Below, one piece after another: positions 1 through 9,078 of a stretch of 23,143 nucleotides of DNA (position 1 is its first letter; every line of letters starts with the position of its first letter). The notes under the pieces are model-generated. The model saw only the letters and a program-made list of their open reading frames with translations. It was not told the origin of the DNA and searched no databases. A program made the position numbers and the translations under genes. This DNA is from Bipalium vagum (lineage: Eukaryota; Platyhelminthes; Tricladida; Geoplanidae): positions 1-23,143 of the forward strand of contig JBBMKC010212814.1 in the NCBI GenBank assembly GCA_037834085.1. The letters are read 5' to 3'.

Positions 1-66
<66 letters not shown>
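1..66. repeat. (TAA)n microsatellite
   Basis: Near-perfect TAA trinucleotide array starting at the window edge, so its true left end is unseen. It decays into TAATTAATAATAATGAT. No gene is associated with it; the following bases to about 405 are AT-rich and show no coding signal. Confidence 0.97.
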
Positions 67-67
<1 letters not shown>

Positions 68-407
68 TAATAATAATGATACGGATAACTGTCACTCTGA
101 ACTTAAAAATAAATAAAAGAACAACAAAAGGCCAGCAAAATTAAATGAAAACATTCAAGATTTCAATATACCGATATCCATAATTTTATTCAAAGCCATC
201 AGTCAATTTCTAAATAAGTTAATTTAATTAAAATTTCATAAAATAAATGGAAAAATCTTCATGGAAATTTTCCGTTAAGATGCTGATTGATGTACTGATA
301 ATAATGCCAATTTGATTGATAGACAGAAATTTTAATCAATTGATTTTTATGGAATTTTTACAAAATTTTAAAGCTGATAAAACAAATTATTCCAACCAAT
401 TTTGATA

Positions 408-1665
408 GTGATTTCGGTTGAAAAGTCCTTAGACTCGTATAGAAATATAATTAAGAATTTCTTGAAATATTTAAAATAAATAAATTAATATATACAGGTA
501 GGTAAGGTTTTGTTGAGATAAGGTATAACCTTTTTGAAAAAAATGTATCATCAAGTGGAATTCCGAAGCGTCATACGGTTTTTGCTGTTGAAAAAGACAG
601 AAAGGAATGAAATTATTTCTCAACTGGAGGAAGCATATGGAAATGAAGCACCATGCAAGGCGACTGTATACAATTGGATCAGATAGTTTTCCTGTGGCAG
701 TAACAATGTGTTTGACGAGGAAAATAGTGGAAGACCTACAGAAATTGGGGAACAAAAATTAGAAAAATTGGAGATAATCTATAAAGAAGAAAGGCTATTT
801 ACTCAGAGAGAGATTTCAAATAAACTTAATTTATGCAAGAAGACTGTGCACAACATGTCTTCGAGAGTATTAGAGTCAGAAAATTATGTAGTGAATTTGT
901 CCCACAATTTTTGACAGCGGAGATGAGACAAAAGCGAATGAAAACATTTCAAGAAAATCTGGACCTATTTCATTCTCTTCGATAGGTTTTTGAAGAATAT
1001 TATAACATAGAATGAAACTCCATTGAGTATTTACATTCCATACAATAGGCGTGAGTCTGGTGAAAGGATATTTCTTGAGAATAAAGCACCAATCATGCTT
1101 CATTCGGTGACATCTCACCGGAAATGTCTGACTCTAAGTGTATTTCTGGATGCTAAAGGTGTGATCAAAATTGACTTTGTCCAAGGAAACATAGACTCTC
1201 ACTACTACTATGCACTGCTTAATGATCTGAGAAAGGTGTGATGGAAGCCAAGAATCAAGACTTATTTCTCTTCATGGATAATGCTGCAGTTGATACAGCT
1301 AACCGAACTGCGGATGTCATGCGAGGAAAAAGTTTTGTGCTTGTTTCACATCCACCTAATAGCCCTAATTTGGCTCCCAGTGATTTTTTCTTGTTTCATC
1401 ACTTAAAGAAGCATCTGCGAGGTCAGAGAATTGAGTCTAAAAATGATCTCATACGAATAGTTCAAGATTTTTTCAATGAAAGCCTACTACTTTCTTCTTT
1501 TCTGAGATAAATCGATAGACGAAATGCCTGGAGACAGAAGGTGGTTATATATAAAAAGGATTACGTTTATTTACCTATGTAGTTTACTTGTAATAAATAC
1601 AAAGTTTATTTTCAGTAGCGTTTTTATTTATGTACGAGTCTATGGACTTCTTTTCCACGTCACAA
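408..1665 (+). mobile_element. Mariner-family DNA transposon, decayed, with inverted ends
   Basis: The transposase relic at 543-1554 is bracketed by matching inverted ends. The left end carries AAAGTCCTTAGACTCGTA (about 420-439) and the right end, read on the other strand, carries GAAGTCCATAGACTCGTA (about 1633-1653). A TA lies just outside each proposed end (406-407 and 1666-1667), the target duplication expected for Tc1/mariner elements. The resulting length, about 1.26 kb, is normal for mariner. The outermost bases of the two ends match poorly, so the exact boundary is uncertain by a few bases. The element is inactive because its transposase frame is interrupted several times. Confidence 0.75.
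543..1554 (+). pseudogene. Mariner transposase relic (SETMAR/mariner type)
   Basis: This would encode the DDE/D transposase that cuts and pastes the surrounding element. Starting at ATG 543 the frame reads an N-terminal helix-turn-helix region (RSVIRFLLLKKTERNEII, then SGRPTEIG), a second helix-turn-helix (TQREISNKLNLCKKTVHNM), and the catalytic core in shifted frames. Visible core blocks are ETPLSIYIPYNRRES, MDNAAVDTANRTADV with the second catalytic Asp, and HPPNSPNLAPSDFFLF with the third. The characteristic mariner C-terminus KCLETEGGYI precedes TAA at 1552-1554. There is an in-frame stop after NWIR near 690, stops around 915-930, and frame changes near 1020, 1238 and 1510. The residue that should be the first catalytic Asp reads Asn (NETPLS). 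The length matches the family's roughly 340 residues. Confidence 0.9.
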
Positions 1666-1667
1666 TA

Positions 1668-3139
1668 TCAGAAGTAACTTATGAATACCTGTTTTATTTC
1701 AGTCAGAATTTTACTAAATCATTTTAAATAGTTGACAAGGTAGAAGAAACCTTATGAAATTTCTTTCATTTATAATTTGAAATGAAAGTCTGTTAACATA
1801 CATAATATGCGCCGTGTCCTAATAAATATAAAACATTGTGAATCAAGTTTTTTACAAAACCAAATAATATTTACTTTATTTTTTTTATTTATTATATTTC
1901 ATCATAAAATAAAGTTTCAACAGTTCGAATGGATAAATAATTCAAGAAATTTAAAATTAATAAATCTTGTAAATTTTTTTTAATCAAATATCATTGTATC
2001 ATTTTTATAAAAAAATGTTATAGTTATCATTCTTTTTTATATTTAAACTGAAGGAAAATTATCTCTCAATAACAATTTGACAGCAGCCCTCTTGTTTAAA
2101 CTAAACAATTTATAAATCTTAAATTTTTATTTATTTATATTTCATATTGAAAATCAGGAACATGATTGCCTAAGTGTTGATAATAATTTTAATTGACAAT
2201 TAATAATTTCTCATTTCAAATGGCAAATATTTTTTTATTATAATTAGATTTTCTTACTAACCCACTTATAAATAAACAATTAAATTAATTATTTTAAAGC
2301 TAGAAAGACAAAAAAAAGTTTCGTTTTCCCAATAACAGAAGAGTTAATATTTATATATTTATAAAAATGTCAACACTAAAATAAACTGGAAACATTGATA
2401 TCTATCAAAGCAATTTCACATTAAAACGATTTCTTTAGAATTTCAAAGAAGATTTTTTAGGAAATAATTACTTGGGTCATTCCTTAAGTTTTAAGAAAAG
2501 TACAAAATACACAAAATCAGTCTCGAGTAAAAATATTTTTGAATTCAAGAGATCGATTTTTTAAAGAAATTAGTATTTTTTTAATGATTATTCCAAGCGA
2601 TTCGTTTAACAGACATTATTATTTTAACAGATAGAAATAACCATTACTAATGTAAATATCATGTTCACAATTATTCTCCATTTTTATTAAGGATCATTTT
2701 GAGATTTTCAATGAACTTGTAGAGCTGTCGATTTAATTTACCTTCAATTAGCATATTTATCTTAATAAACCTCTGATTTAAATCAAATGAGTTTTGGGGA
2801 TTTCCCAGCGTTCTGAAAAACCATTAGTTACACAAGTTAAAATCTGGAATTAATCTCGTTGATTTTGACGTCACCACTTGACTATTCAGAAAGTTTTTGT
2901 GATCAAAATTTATAATAATAATAATATTCTACTTTTCAGATAGTAAAACAGTGTTAATAAATCATGTCAAAAGACTTAGAAATTAAAGATTGTTGAAGGA
3001 AAATATGAAATCTTAGTTCAATACTAATTTTTCGTTATTTATTTCATAATTTTCATGGCGAAATTTACTTAAAAGTTATGGAATGACTCAATATTTGTAC
3101 TATGTGATAACAGACATTAAAATCATGTTCGGAATTTAG
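1668..3139. other. Non-coding AT-rich stretch upstream of the receptor exon
   Basis: No frame of convincing coding character and no recognisable element in about 1.5 kb. It should be part of the intron before the second-zinc-finger exon. I looked for the exon encoding the first zinc finger (a TCEGCKGFFK-type sequence) on the + strand here and in 1-1667 and did not find it, so that exon is probably to the left of the window or lost. Confidence 0.6.
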
Positions 3140-3275
3140 AGAACAATACAGAAAAATGCCAGTCACAATTATTCGTGTCTCCATAACCAGAACTGTATCA
3201 TAGACAAACAAAACCGTAATCGCTGTCAATATTGTCGCTATCTGAAGTGCATAAAGGTTGGAATGGTCAAAGAGA
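3140..3275 (+). CDS. NR4A-like exon: second zinc finger
   Basis: Follows acceptor TTTAG at 3135-3139 in phase 0 and begins RTIQKNA, exactly where vertebrate NR4A genes have an exon boundary after GFFK. It continues with [19 protein letters not shown] and [13 protein letters not shown], and ends at donor A|GTAAGT (3276) in phase 1. All four zinc ligands of finger 2 are present. Confidence 0.88.
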
Positions 3276-5618
3276 GTAAGTTCCTTGGATGCTATTAAAT
3301 TTAGGATTTGGTAAGGAAAGAATAGTGAATTTTCTAATAAATGATTATATAATGATGAATCAAGAGTTTTTTAAACTGTACCATCGAAAAATCAAGGAAG
3401 GTAATTTAGAAACGTTCAATTGTAAGCGAAAATTATTTTGTAATCATTTTTGACATGGAATTTTGATGTTTAGAAATCAGATTGTCTCCAAAAATATAAA
3501 ATATTTACTTTATTAATTAAAGATATATCAGTCGGAATACTGGGGGATAGTACAATCTGATGTTTAGAAATTAAATTTCACGGGATTTTTTGCTTAAATA
3601 TTTGAAAAATATAAATCTTTTCACAGAATTAAACATTAAATTTCCGCAATATTATTTTATAAGACCAAAATAAAATAATTTATTTTAATTATTTATATTT
3701 ATTATTTAATTTATGTCATAAATATAAACTCGTTGAATTCATAATTGTGTTTTTCTGAAATATCTGATTATTTTTATTGTTCTGTTCTCTTGAATCAAGT
3801 ATCTGAATAAAATTAAGAACTATTATATAAAGATTCTGAAAAAAAAATATAAAATATATTTTTTATTTTTCTTGAAATTAAAAGGAATTTATTGTCGATG
3901 AAAAGTGATTGCGATTTTAATGGGTGATGTTGAACCACGAAAGATCAGTTTCTATGACGTGTTTGTATCATGAAAGTATGACATCTGAGTATTAATATAA
4001 AATTAAGATAAAAATTACTCAATTTTAATTTATTAACATTTTGTTGATATGCGTGTTAATTCAACAGTAACATTACATTTCAATGTAGTACTAATTAAGC
4101 TTACAATATATCTAAGTTTTTTGTACCTGCCACATTTTCGGAGAAGAAATACAGAAAAAACACAGACTCAGATCATAATACCAGGCGAATTGACCGATCT
4201 CTCTACTTTCAGATGAGGATTGTCTAAGCAACAATAAAATCTGTTGTGTCTGTTCACACAGCCGTCGGTGTGAAATTCAGCCTCACCGCTCTACAGAATA
4301 TGACTAGAAAGATTTGCATTTCTGTCAATTTGAATGAGAAGTTCTTCACAAAACTCCAATTACATGTCACAAACATTAGATTCAATGTCTTCACCGCTTT
4401 ATGGACTGTTTCATATGAAGCATTAAATTAATTGAACAACCATATAAAGTATGTGTCGAGTTTTCCTTGCAACAGTTGACTATTTTTTTGATCAAATATT
4501 TTTCCACTCTTGCTTGGTATATGTCCACCTTTTGGTACACCATAAACACTCCCAATGTTGAAAAATTGTTAAATATTGTGTTGATTGTTGGTCTACTTGG
4601 TGGATTATTATTCATTTCATGTTTCGGTATTCTTTGAAATGTTATGAATAGGTTACATTTTTATTTCAATTCAGCGGTTTTGACTCGCTCTTCAACGTTA
4701 TGTTTGTCACTGTCTGACACTCAATGCATAATTTAAAATAAAAATTACTATATTATAATTTTAAATATTAAATGTCAACCTACATGTGGAAATACCTTAG
4801 CTAAACAAAATATCCAAAGATTTATTACACTTTAAAATTGTGAAGCTTCTTAATTGACTTCCTGTTTAGTTAAGAAGGCTTCTTTATTTTTAGTGCGTAA
4901 AAGTTACTTGAATAGATTAAATTCAGTCCAAATATAAATTTTAAAACCTTTATAACAGTTTGTATTTTTTAGGTCGTCGACAATCTGGTCACTGTATTTC
5001 ATAAAGGCATTAATTGATGAATACAGTAACTTGAAGCTTTGTATATTTTCTACTGTAAATCTGTTACTAAAAAGATGATTATTTCTTGAAATCGAACGTT
5101 TTTGATGAATTATTGTTATATTTTATTATTATAATTTTATTATTATATTTTATTATTAATAATATTTATTGTAATTCATTATTCATCTGTAATTAGTCGT
5201 CAGAAAAGAAAGCCTCAAAGGTCGCCGAGGGAGACTCTCTTCCAAAGTGAAAATGAAAAACGGAGGAACGCAATCGGTTTATACGGTTGTCAACTTGTTA
5301 TCAACCATAAAGTCGGCTGCAGAATTCACGGAACCAAAATCCTTAGAAAAGGTATGTGTAAATATGAAGACCTTTTTAAATGATTCAAATTTTTATTTAG
5401 TTAACATTAAAAGAATTCAATACCATTGAAAGACTGCAAAAGAAAATAAAAACTGATAATATAATGTCTTATGTTGTAAACGAGCTACACGAGTCTTTGA
5501 AAATCGTGAAACAGTTCGCCGAAAAGTTAATTGGTTTTAATACCCTCAGTACAAAAGATCAAACTATAGTTCTCGTATTAAATGGATTAGAGTTTATTAC
5601 TCTGAGAGCAGGGTTAAG
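3140..5618 (+). CDS. NR4A/HR38-type nuclear receptor, internal part (three exons, partial at both ends)
   Basis: A ligand-independent nuclear transcription factor of the NR4A (Nurr/NGFI-B, insect HR38, nematode NHR-6) group. Proposed exons are 3140-3275, 5197-5351 and 5401-5618, with introns of 1921 and 49 bp, all GT-AG and in compatible phases. Together they give the second zinc finger (Cys-X5-Cys-X9-Cys-X2-Cys), the C-terminal extension with SLKGRRGRL, and the first helices of the ligand-binding domain. SLKGRRGRL includes the RGRL A-box by which this family contacts the extra 5' bases of its monomeric site. The first zinc finger and most of the ligand-binding domain are not in the window. 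Family knowledge: NR4A second fingers usually read DKRRRNRCQYC; here it reads [11 protein letters not shown], and the ligand-binding part is strongly diverged. I infer a real but fast-evolving gene; a decayed copy remains possible because no following exon is found. Confidence 0.85.
3276..4129 (+). other. Receptor intron, left part, non-coding
   Basis: First part of the 1921-bp intron. AT-rich with poly-A/poly-T runs; no coding frame or element recognised. Confidence 0.6.
4130..4700 (-). pseudogene. DDE transposase relic (Tc1/mariner superfamily) inside the receptor intron
   Basis: Read on the - strand from about 4700, the sequence gives [12 protein letters not shown] and then [20 protein letters not shown], a paired helix-turn-helix start typical of a transposase family common in arthropod and worm genomes. 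After a gap, downstream codons read [20 protein letters not shown], then [16 protein letters not shown] and DNPHLK, which correspond to that family's FCEWMQ...FLSHILFSDEATF...GYVNRHNCRYW...NPH region around the first catalytic Asp. There are multiple stops and frame changes, and the first catalytic Asp position reads Gly (GEAEF). The C-terminal half is missing. It lies antisense in the NR4A-like intron. I infer an old, dead insertion; terminal repeats were not found. Confidence 0.72.
4701..5196 (+). other. Receptor intron, right part, non-coding
   Basis: AT-rich sequence with a short TATTAT/ATAATA-rich patch at about 5110-5165 just before the acceptor at 5196. Nothing coding recognised. Confidence 0.55.
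5197..5351 (+). CDS. NR4A-like exon: C-terminal extension and hinge
   Basis: Acceptor AATTAG ends at 5196. The first two bases complete an Ile codon, giving [21 protein letters not shown] across the junction, close to the family's [21 protein letters not shown]. The next part, [16 protein letters not shown], matches the position of the family's PVSLLTALVRAHVDSNP. It ends AAG|GTATGT at 5352, phase 0. Confidence 0.88.
5352..5400 (+). other. 49-bp intron in the NR4A-like gene
   Basis: GTATGT at the 5' end and TTTTTATTTAG at the 3' end. The intron can also be read through without a stop for a while, but removing it connects LEK directly to [15 protein letters not shown] in the same frame as the recognised ligand-binding sequence. 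Confidence 0.7.
5401..5618 (+). CDS. NR4A-like exon: start of ligand-binding domain
   Basis: Open from 5401 in phase 0. [20 protein letters not shown], then [12 protein letters not shown] and [11 protein letters not shown], align with helices 3-5 of the family ([38 protein letters not shown]). Donor AG|GTATTT at 5619 sits at the same place, after the Leu-Arg segment, as in relatives. The hydrophobic pattern is kept although most residues differ. Confidence 0.82.
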
Positions 5619-5888
5619 GTATTTATTGTTTTTTATGCTCCGTTTCCATGTCATGGTAATGCTGATTTGATTATAATTTCATTCGACATTTATTCTTTAT
5701 AATTGATTCATATTAAAAATATTCAAAAATGAACCACGTGCACCTAAATGCCATTTCAAATTAATAACCTAGTTACAAACTACAATATACCCACAGAATA
5801 CTATCGCTTTGCATAGGATTTAGCACGTAAAATGTATTAATTACAGTTTAATAAAACTACTAAGATTTCAATTATTATTACTAAATCA
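5619..5888 (+). other. Start of the next receptor intron, non-coding
   Basis: Begins GTATTTATTG. No continuation of the ligand-binding domain was recognised here or further right on the + strand. Confidence 0.5.
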
Positions 5889-6078
5889 CTAATTATTATT
5901 AATAACAATTATAATAATAATAATTATAATAATAATAATAATAATAATAATTATTATTATTATTATTATTATAAAAATAATAATAACAATAATAATAAAT
6001 AAAATAATAATAATAATAATAAAATAATAAAAATAAAAATAAAATAATAAAAATAATAATAAAAAAAATAAAATAATA
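5889..6078. repeat. AAT/ATT trinucleotide tract, partly self-complementary
   Basis: Interrupted (AAT)n changes to (ATT)n at about 5950-5972 and back to (AAT)n with AAAAT interruptions. The AAT-then-ATT block is self-complementary and could extrude as a hairpin. The long Ile/Phe-rich translation of its - strand is a repeat artefact, not a gene. Confidence 0.95.
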
Positions 6079-6664
6079 GTAGTACTAAATTTCGAAAAGA
6101 AATTAGTTTTACTTAAATCTGAAAGAAAAATTTGCTGCTCAAATACTTTCAAAATCCCATTTTGTTTTTCTCACACTCTTTGTTTTTTATTTTTCATGTT
6201 TATTACATCAATTGATTTATTTTTAACTTATTTTTATTATTATTTATTAAAAAATAATTATTTAATTAAATTAAAATATTTGCTCTAATATTCAATTTTA
6301 TTTAAAAGAAATTTGTTCAAATAAACTTTAACTTGCCAAAAAGTAAAATTAAAACAAATTATTAAAGCACAAGGAGTTATTAATGAATTTAATTAAACAA
6401 TATACTAGGCAAAAAGGAGCAAAACAATTTCTAATCAATTAAAACTGTGTGAATTTATGGCTTAATTAATTTTTTCATCATATATAAATATTTCATTATA
6501 ATCTCATTACACAAAATATCAAAAGTAAATGATCATTTCCAAAAAAAAAAGTGAGTACCTTTTATTATATTTAGAGCGTAAAATTCTTGTCTTGTGAGCC
6601 TAACAAGTGGGAAAAGTGAAGTGCAAGTTAATAATGTTGATAAAAAATATAAAATAATTTTTTA
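6079..6664. other. Non-coding AT-rich stretch
   Basis: No coding frame, RNA or element seen. Includes an A10 run at 6541-6550. Confidence 0.5.
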
Positions 6665-6942
6665 AAAATATTCGCCAGCTATACACTGGATTGAGTCGAA
6701 TCTTCTTTCAAAAGCGCTTCCAACTCGTCCGAACCCATTTCTTGTGGTCGACCAATTAGCTTTTTATCCTTTAAATAAATTCCAACACTTTTAAAGCGTC
6801 TGAACTATTCGGGAAATGAAGTCTCAACCATTGATCCATCACCATAAGTTTTGTAAGTTAATCGGGTTGCTTCGGCAGATGTTTTGCATTGATTGAAAAG
6901 GAACAACATACAGTAGCAAATATGCATTTTATCAACTTCCAT
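6665..6942 (-). pseudogene. Mariner transposase N-terminal fragment
   Basis: From the ATG at 6942 the - strand reads MEVDKMHICYCMLFLFNQ, then KTSAEATRLTYKTYGDGSM, FRRFKS, and GRPQEMGSDELEALLKEDST, ending at LANI. This is the N-terminal DNA-binding region of a mariner transposase: MEV opening, A-A-E-A helix, W/F-RFKSGD helix, GRP linker and a second helix-turn-helix. There are in-frame stops after FPE (before FRRFKS) and near SSV. The match ceases at the LAN motif, so only about 92 of the usual roughly 345 codons remain, and the catalytic core is absent. It differs from the mariners at 408-1665 and 9079-10275, so it is a third lineage. A clean loss of the rest suggests deletion. Confidence 0.82.
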
Positions 6943-7365
6943 AATTATTGCTTGAAATAAATCGGTTAATTTAAATAAGTATAATCAATACCGATATAAA
7001 TATAACCAATAACACTTTAAAAAACATGTTTCCAAACAAAGGATTTGAGCTATTATAATATTTTAAATATTATAAATACCGAGTCATTCAAAATTAAATT
7101 CTATATGTAACTAAACAAAATAACATAAGAAGTCAGAAGTAAATTTATTGACATTAACCAGGTATCGGATTATGATTTGACAATAAAACCTCAAGATTTT
7201 CTCCGTTAACATTAACTCAAACAGGCATTTTCAAAATCAGAGAAGGTATATTTTCAGTTCAAACTTTTTCAAAAAGATTTTCCTTTAACTGCGGAATCAG
7301 TAAATTTAACCATTTACTGATTACAGGATGAATATGGCAAATACCGTTTGTTAGTGAAAATTAAT
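6943..7365. other. Non-coding stretch
   Basis: AT-rich; holds a 10-bp perfect hairpin at 7296-7321 (listed separately) but no gene. Confidence 0.5.
7296..7321. repeat. 10-bp perfect inverted repeat (hairpin)
   Basis: ATCAGTAAAT and its reverse complement ATTTACTGAT are separated by TTAACC. It lies 45 bp beyond the 3' side of the tRNA-like sequence in that sequence's direction of transcription. No run of T follows on either strand, so it does not look like a polymerase III terminator. Confidence 0.75.
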
Positions 7366-7437
7366 CTGAGATACCGGGATTCGAACCCGGGACCTTCACA
7401 TGCGCATGCACTGCTCTGACCGCTGAGCTATATCCAC
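7366..7437 (-). tRNA. tRNA-Ala(CGC)-like sequence, probably a pseudogene or SINE head
   Basis: The - strand has a perfect A box (TAGCTCAGCGG), a 4-bp D stem GCTC/GAGC, a perfect B box (GGTTCGAATCC) and a 5-bp T stem CCGGG/CCCGG with a 7-base loop. Overall it resembles animal tRNA-Ala (GTAGCTCAG...AGGTCCCGGGTTCGAATCCCGG.ATCTC). The loop position gives anticodon CGC. Against function: acceptor pairs 1-72 and 2-71 do not pair, the anticodon stem hardly pairs, and position 33 is G instead of T. The polymerase III promoter boxes are intact, so it may be a decayed tRNA gene or the head of a tRNA-derived SINE; no obvious SINE body or A-rich tail follows. Confidence 0.6.
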
Positions 7438-7499
7438 CAACTAATTTTCAATATATCTCACACCGTTATCGATGGGGAAAACAGAGACATCTCAATTAT

Positions 7500-7638
7500 T
7501 GGTACATCACCCTTCCCTTCAATCCAACGGCGACCATTTTGCTGTTCCAAATTCTTAAATACTTTGTTCAATAGATTCATCTTTCTTGTAGTACAGCTTT
7601 ACAAGAAATAGATTGTCTTCTATGGACAAGATTTTCAT
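7500..7638 (-). pseudogene. Possible transposase N-terminal fragment
   Basis: From ATG 7638 the - strand reads MKILSIEDNLFLVKLYYKK and DESIEQSI, then a stop, then EFGTAKW. The LVKLYYK-DES-Q-REF pattern resembles the first helix-turn-helix of the transposase family also seen at 4130-4700 and 20896-21630. Only about 45 codons can be argued for. Weak, could be chance. Confidence 0.3.
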
Positions 7639-9076
7639 TTATTTAAAAATCCGCGTTATTGGTTTAGATAAACAAATTTCGTTTTTAAAAAATCGATTTA
7701 AATAAATAAATAAATAAAAATAGAGATGGTAGATTAATTTTAAATGACCCGATATGTGAGCCATGGAAACTCATGTATACTTCTAATAAATTTTGTTTTA
7801 CTGTATTGATTTAAACAACTGACACTGAATAAGTATGGAGATGTGATTATAATTATCAAAAAGTATTCGATATGTAATAAAAAAGAGTTTGTGACTCGGG
7901 AAAAGACCACCAATAAAAATAAGATCCAAACATGACTTCATCTTTTTTCATTTTCTAAGTTTCAAAATTGTTTTTTATGTCCTACACTAATTTAATTCCT
8001 ATCCTTCAGCCAGTTATTTTTCCAAAAGAAATCTTTCGGGGTAATTGGATTTTATTTTTTCCAAATATCAAATAAATGATTTCTGAAAATTAAAAAAGCA
8101 CAGTTTCCTAGGTATTCCTCTCCACTTTATTGACGAATAATCGAATTTTCAATAATTATTTTAATTAATTTTATTACAGAAGATATATTTAACTTTATAA
8201 ATAAGTGATAAAACGCTGACACTTCGATTTTTTACGGAATTATCAGATTATATTTTTTATTTGTGAAGATAAATTTAGTTAATTATAAAAATACTTTCCC
8301 AAATTGATTTATGTTATATGAATATAAATATTCACATCTGAATAAACTTTTTATTGACAGCAAATAATTTGCAGCTAATTTATTGGTAATAATAAATAAC
8401 ACGAAAAAGTTTTTGGTCTACAATGACAGATAAAAATTTATGATTTAAGTAATAAATATTAATAATATTATTTGCAATTTTGCTCAGTGAATTAAAGATG
8501 AAACGGAAAATAAATCACATTTGCCCTATGGAAAGTGTAAAAATTCTCGAGGATAATAAAAATAAATAATATTTAGTTGGTGCCAAAGATATTATCGTTT
8601 TCGATCTTTGATTTTAAACTGATAAGCTGCACATGTATTACTATTAAAGATAATAATATTTTATTAATTGAAATAAGAACCACGTGATGCTAAACCTCAC
8701 AAAATTTTTAGTTTTGGAAGCTACAATGTTTTTGGTGCAGTTTGAAAATGTGTCCGAAATCCTTTAAAGAATTTTAGGTTGTAGAAATCCAGGGATTAAG
8801 GACTAATACAGAGGATTACCTACTTTAGATTTTACAAATTCATCAAAGTTATTTTCCATTTGCGTTATGATCTACAGAGCTTACATTTATTGTAAAATAT
8901 AAGGTAAATCATAATTAACACCATTATTAAATTTATTAAAATAAACGCCTCACGGTGATATATTCAAAAAAATATCAATTGACATATTTAAACAATATTG
9001 CAACAATGTTCGAGTAATATAAAACTTAGATTCATTTCACATCAATTTAATAAAATTAAAAGATAAACCTATTATC
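7639..9076. other. Non-coding AT-rich stretch left of the nested transposons
   Basis: About 1.4 kb with no frame I can assign. The last few dozen bases should hold the upstream part of the older transposase interrupted by the mariner at 9079, but I could not recognise it with confidence. Confidence 0.5.
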
Positions 9077-9078
9077 TA

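Noticed and set aside
876-1118. - strand open frame over the first mariner
   Set aside because: Shadow of the + strand transposase relic, which has clear family blocks in the overlapping frames.
4246-4431. + strand frame of 61 codons in the receptor intron
   Set aside because: The - strand of the same bases carries recognisable transposase blocks; the + frame is a shadow.
4974-5010. TTAGGTCGTCGACAATCTGG... resembling the mariner-like end at 20686
   Set aside because: Only partial similarity (GGTCACTG-ATTT), wrong orientation for the nearby relic, and no partner.
5889-6152. 87-codon - strand frame with a poly-Ile/Phe stretch resembling a membrane segment
   Set aside because: It is the translation of a TAA/ATT microsatellite; the hydrophobicity comes from ATT/ATA codons.
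6665-6942. Possible missing ligand-binding exon of the receptor
   Set aside because: The coding signal is on the opposite strand and is mariner N-terminal sequence.
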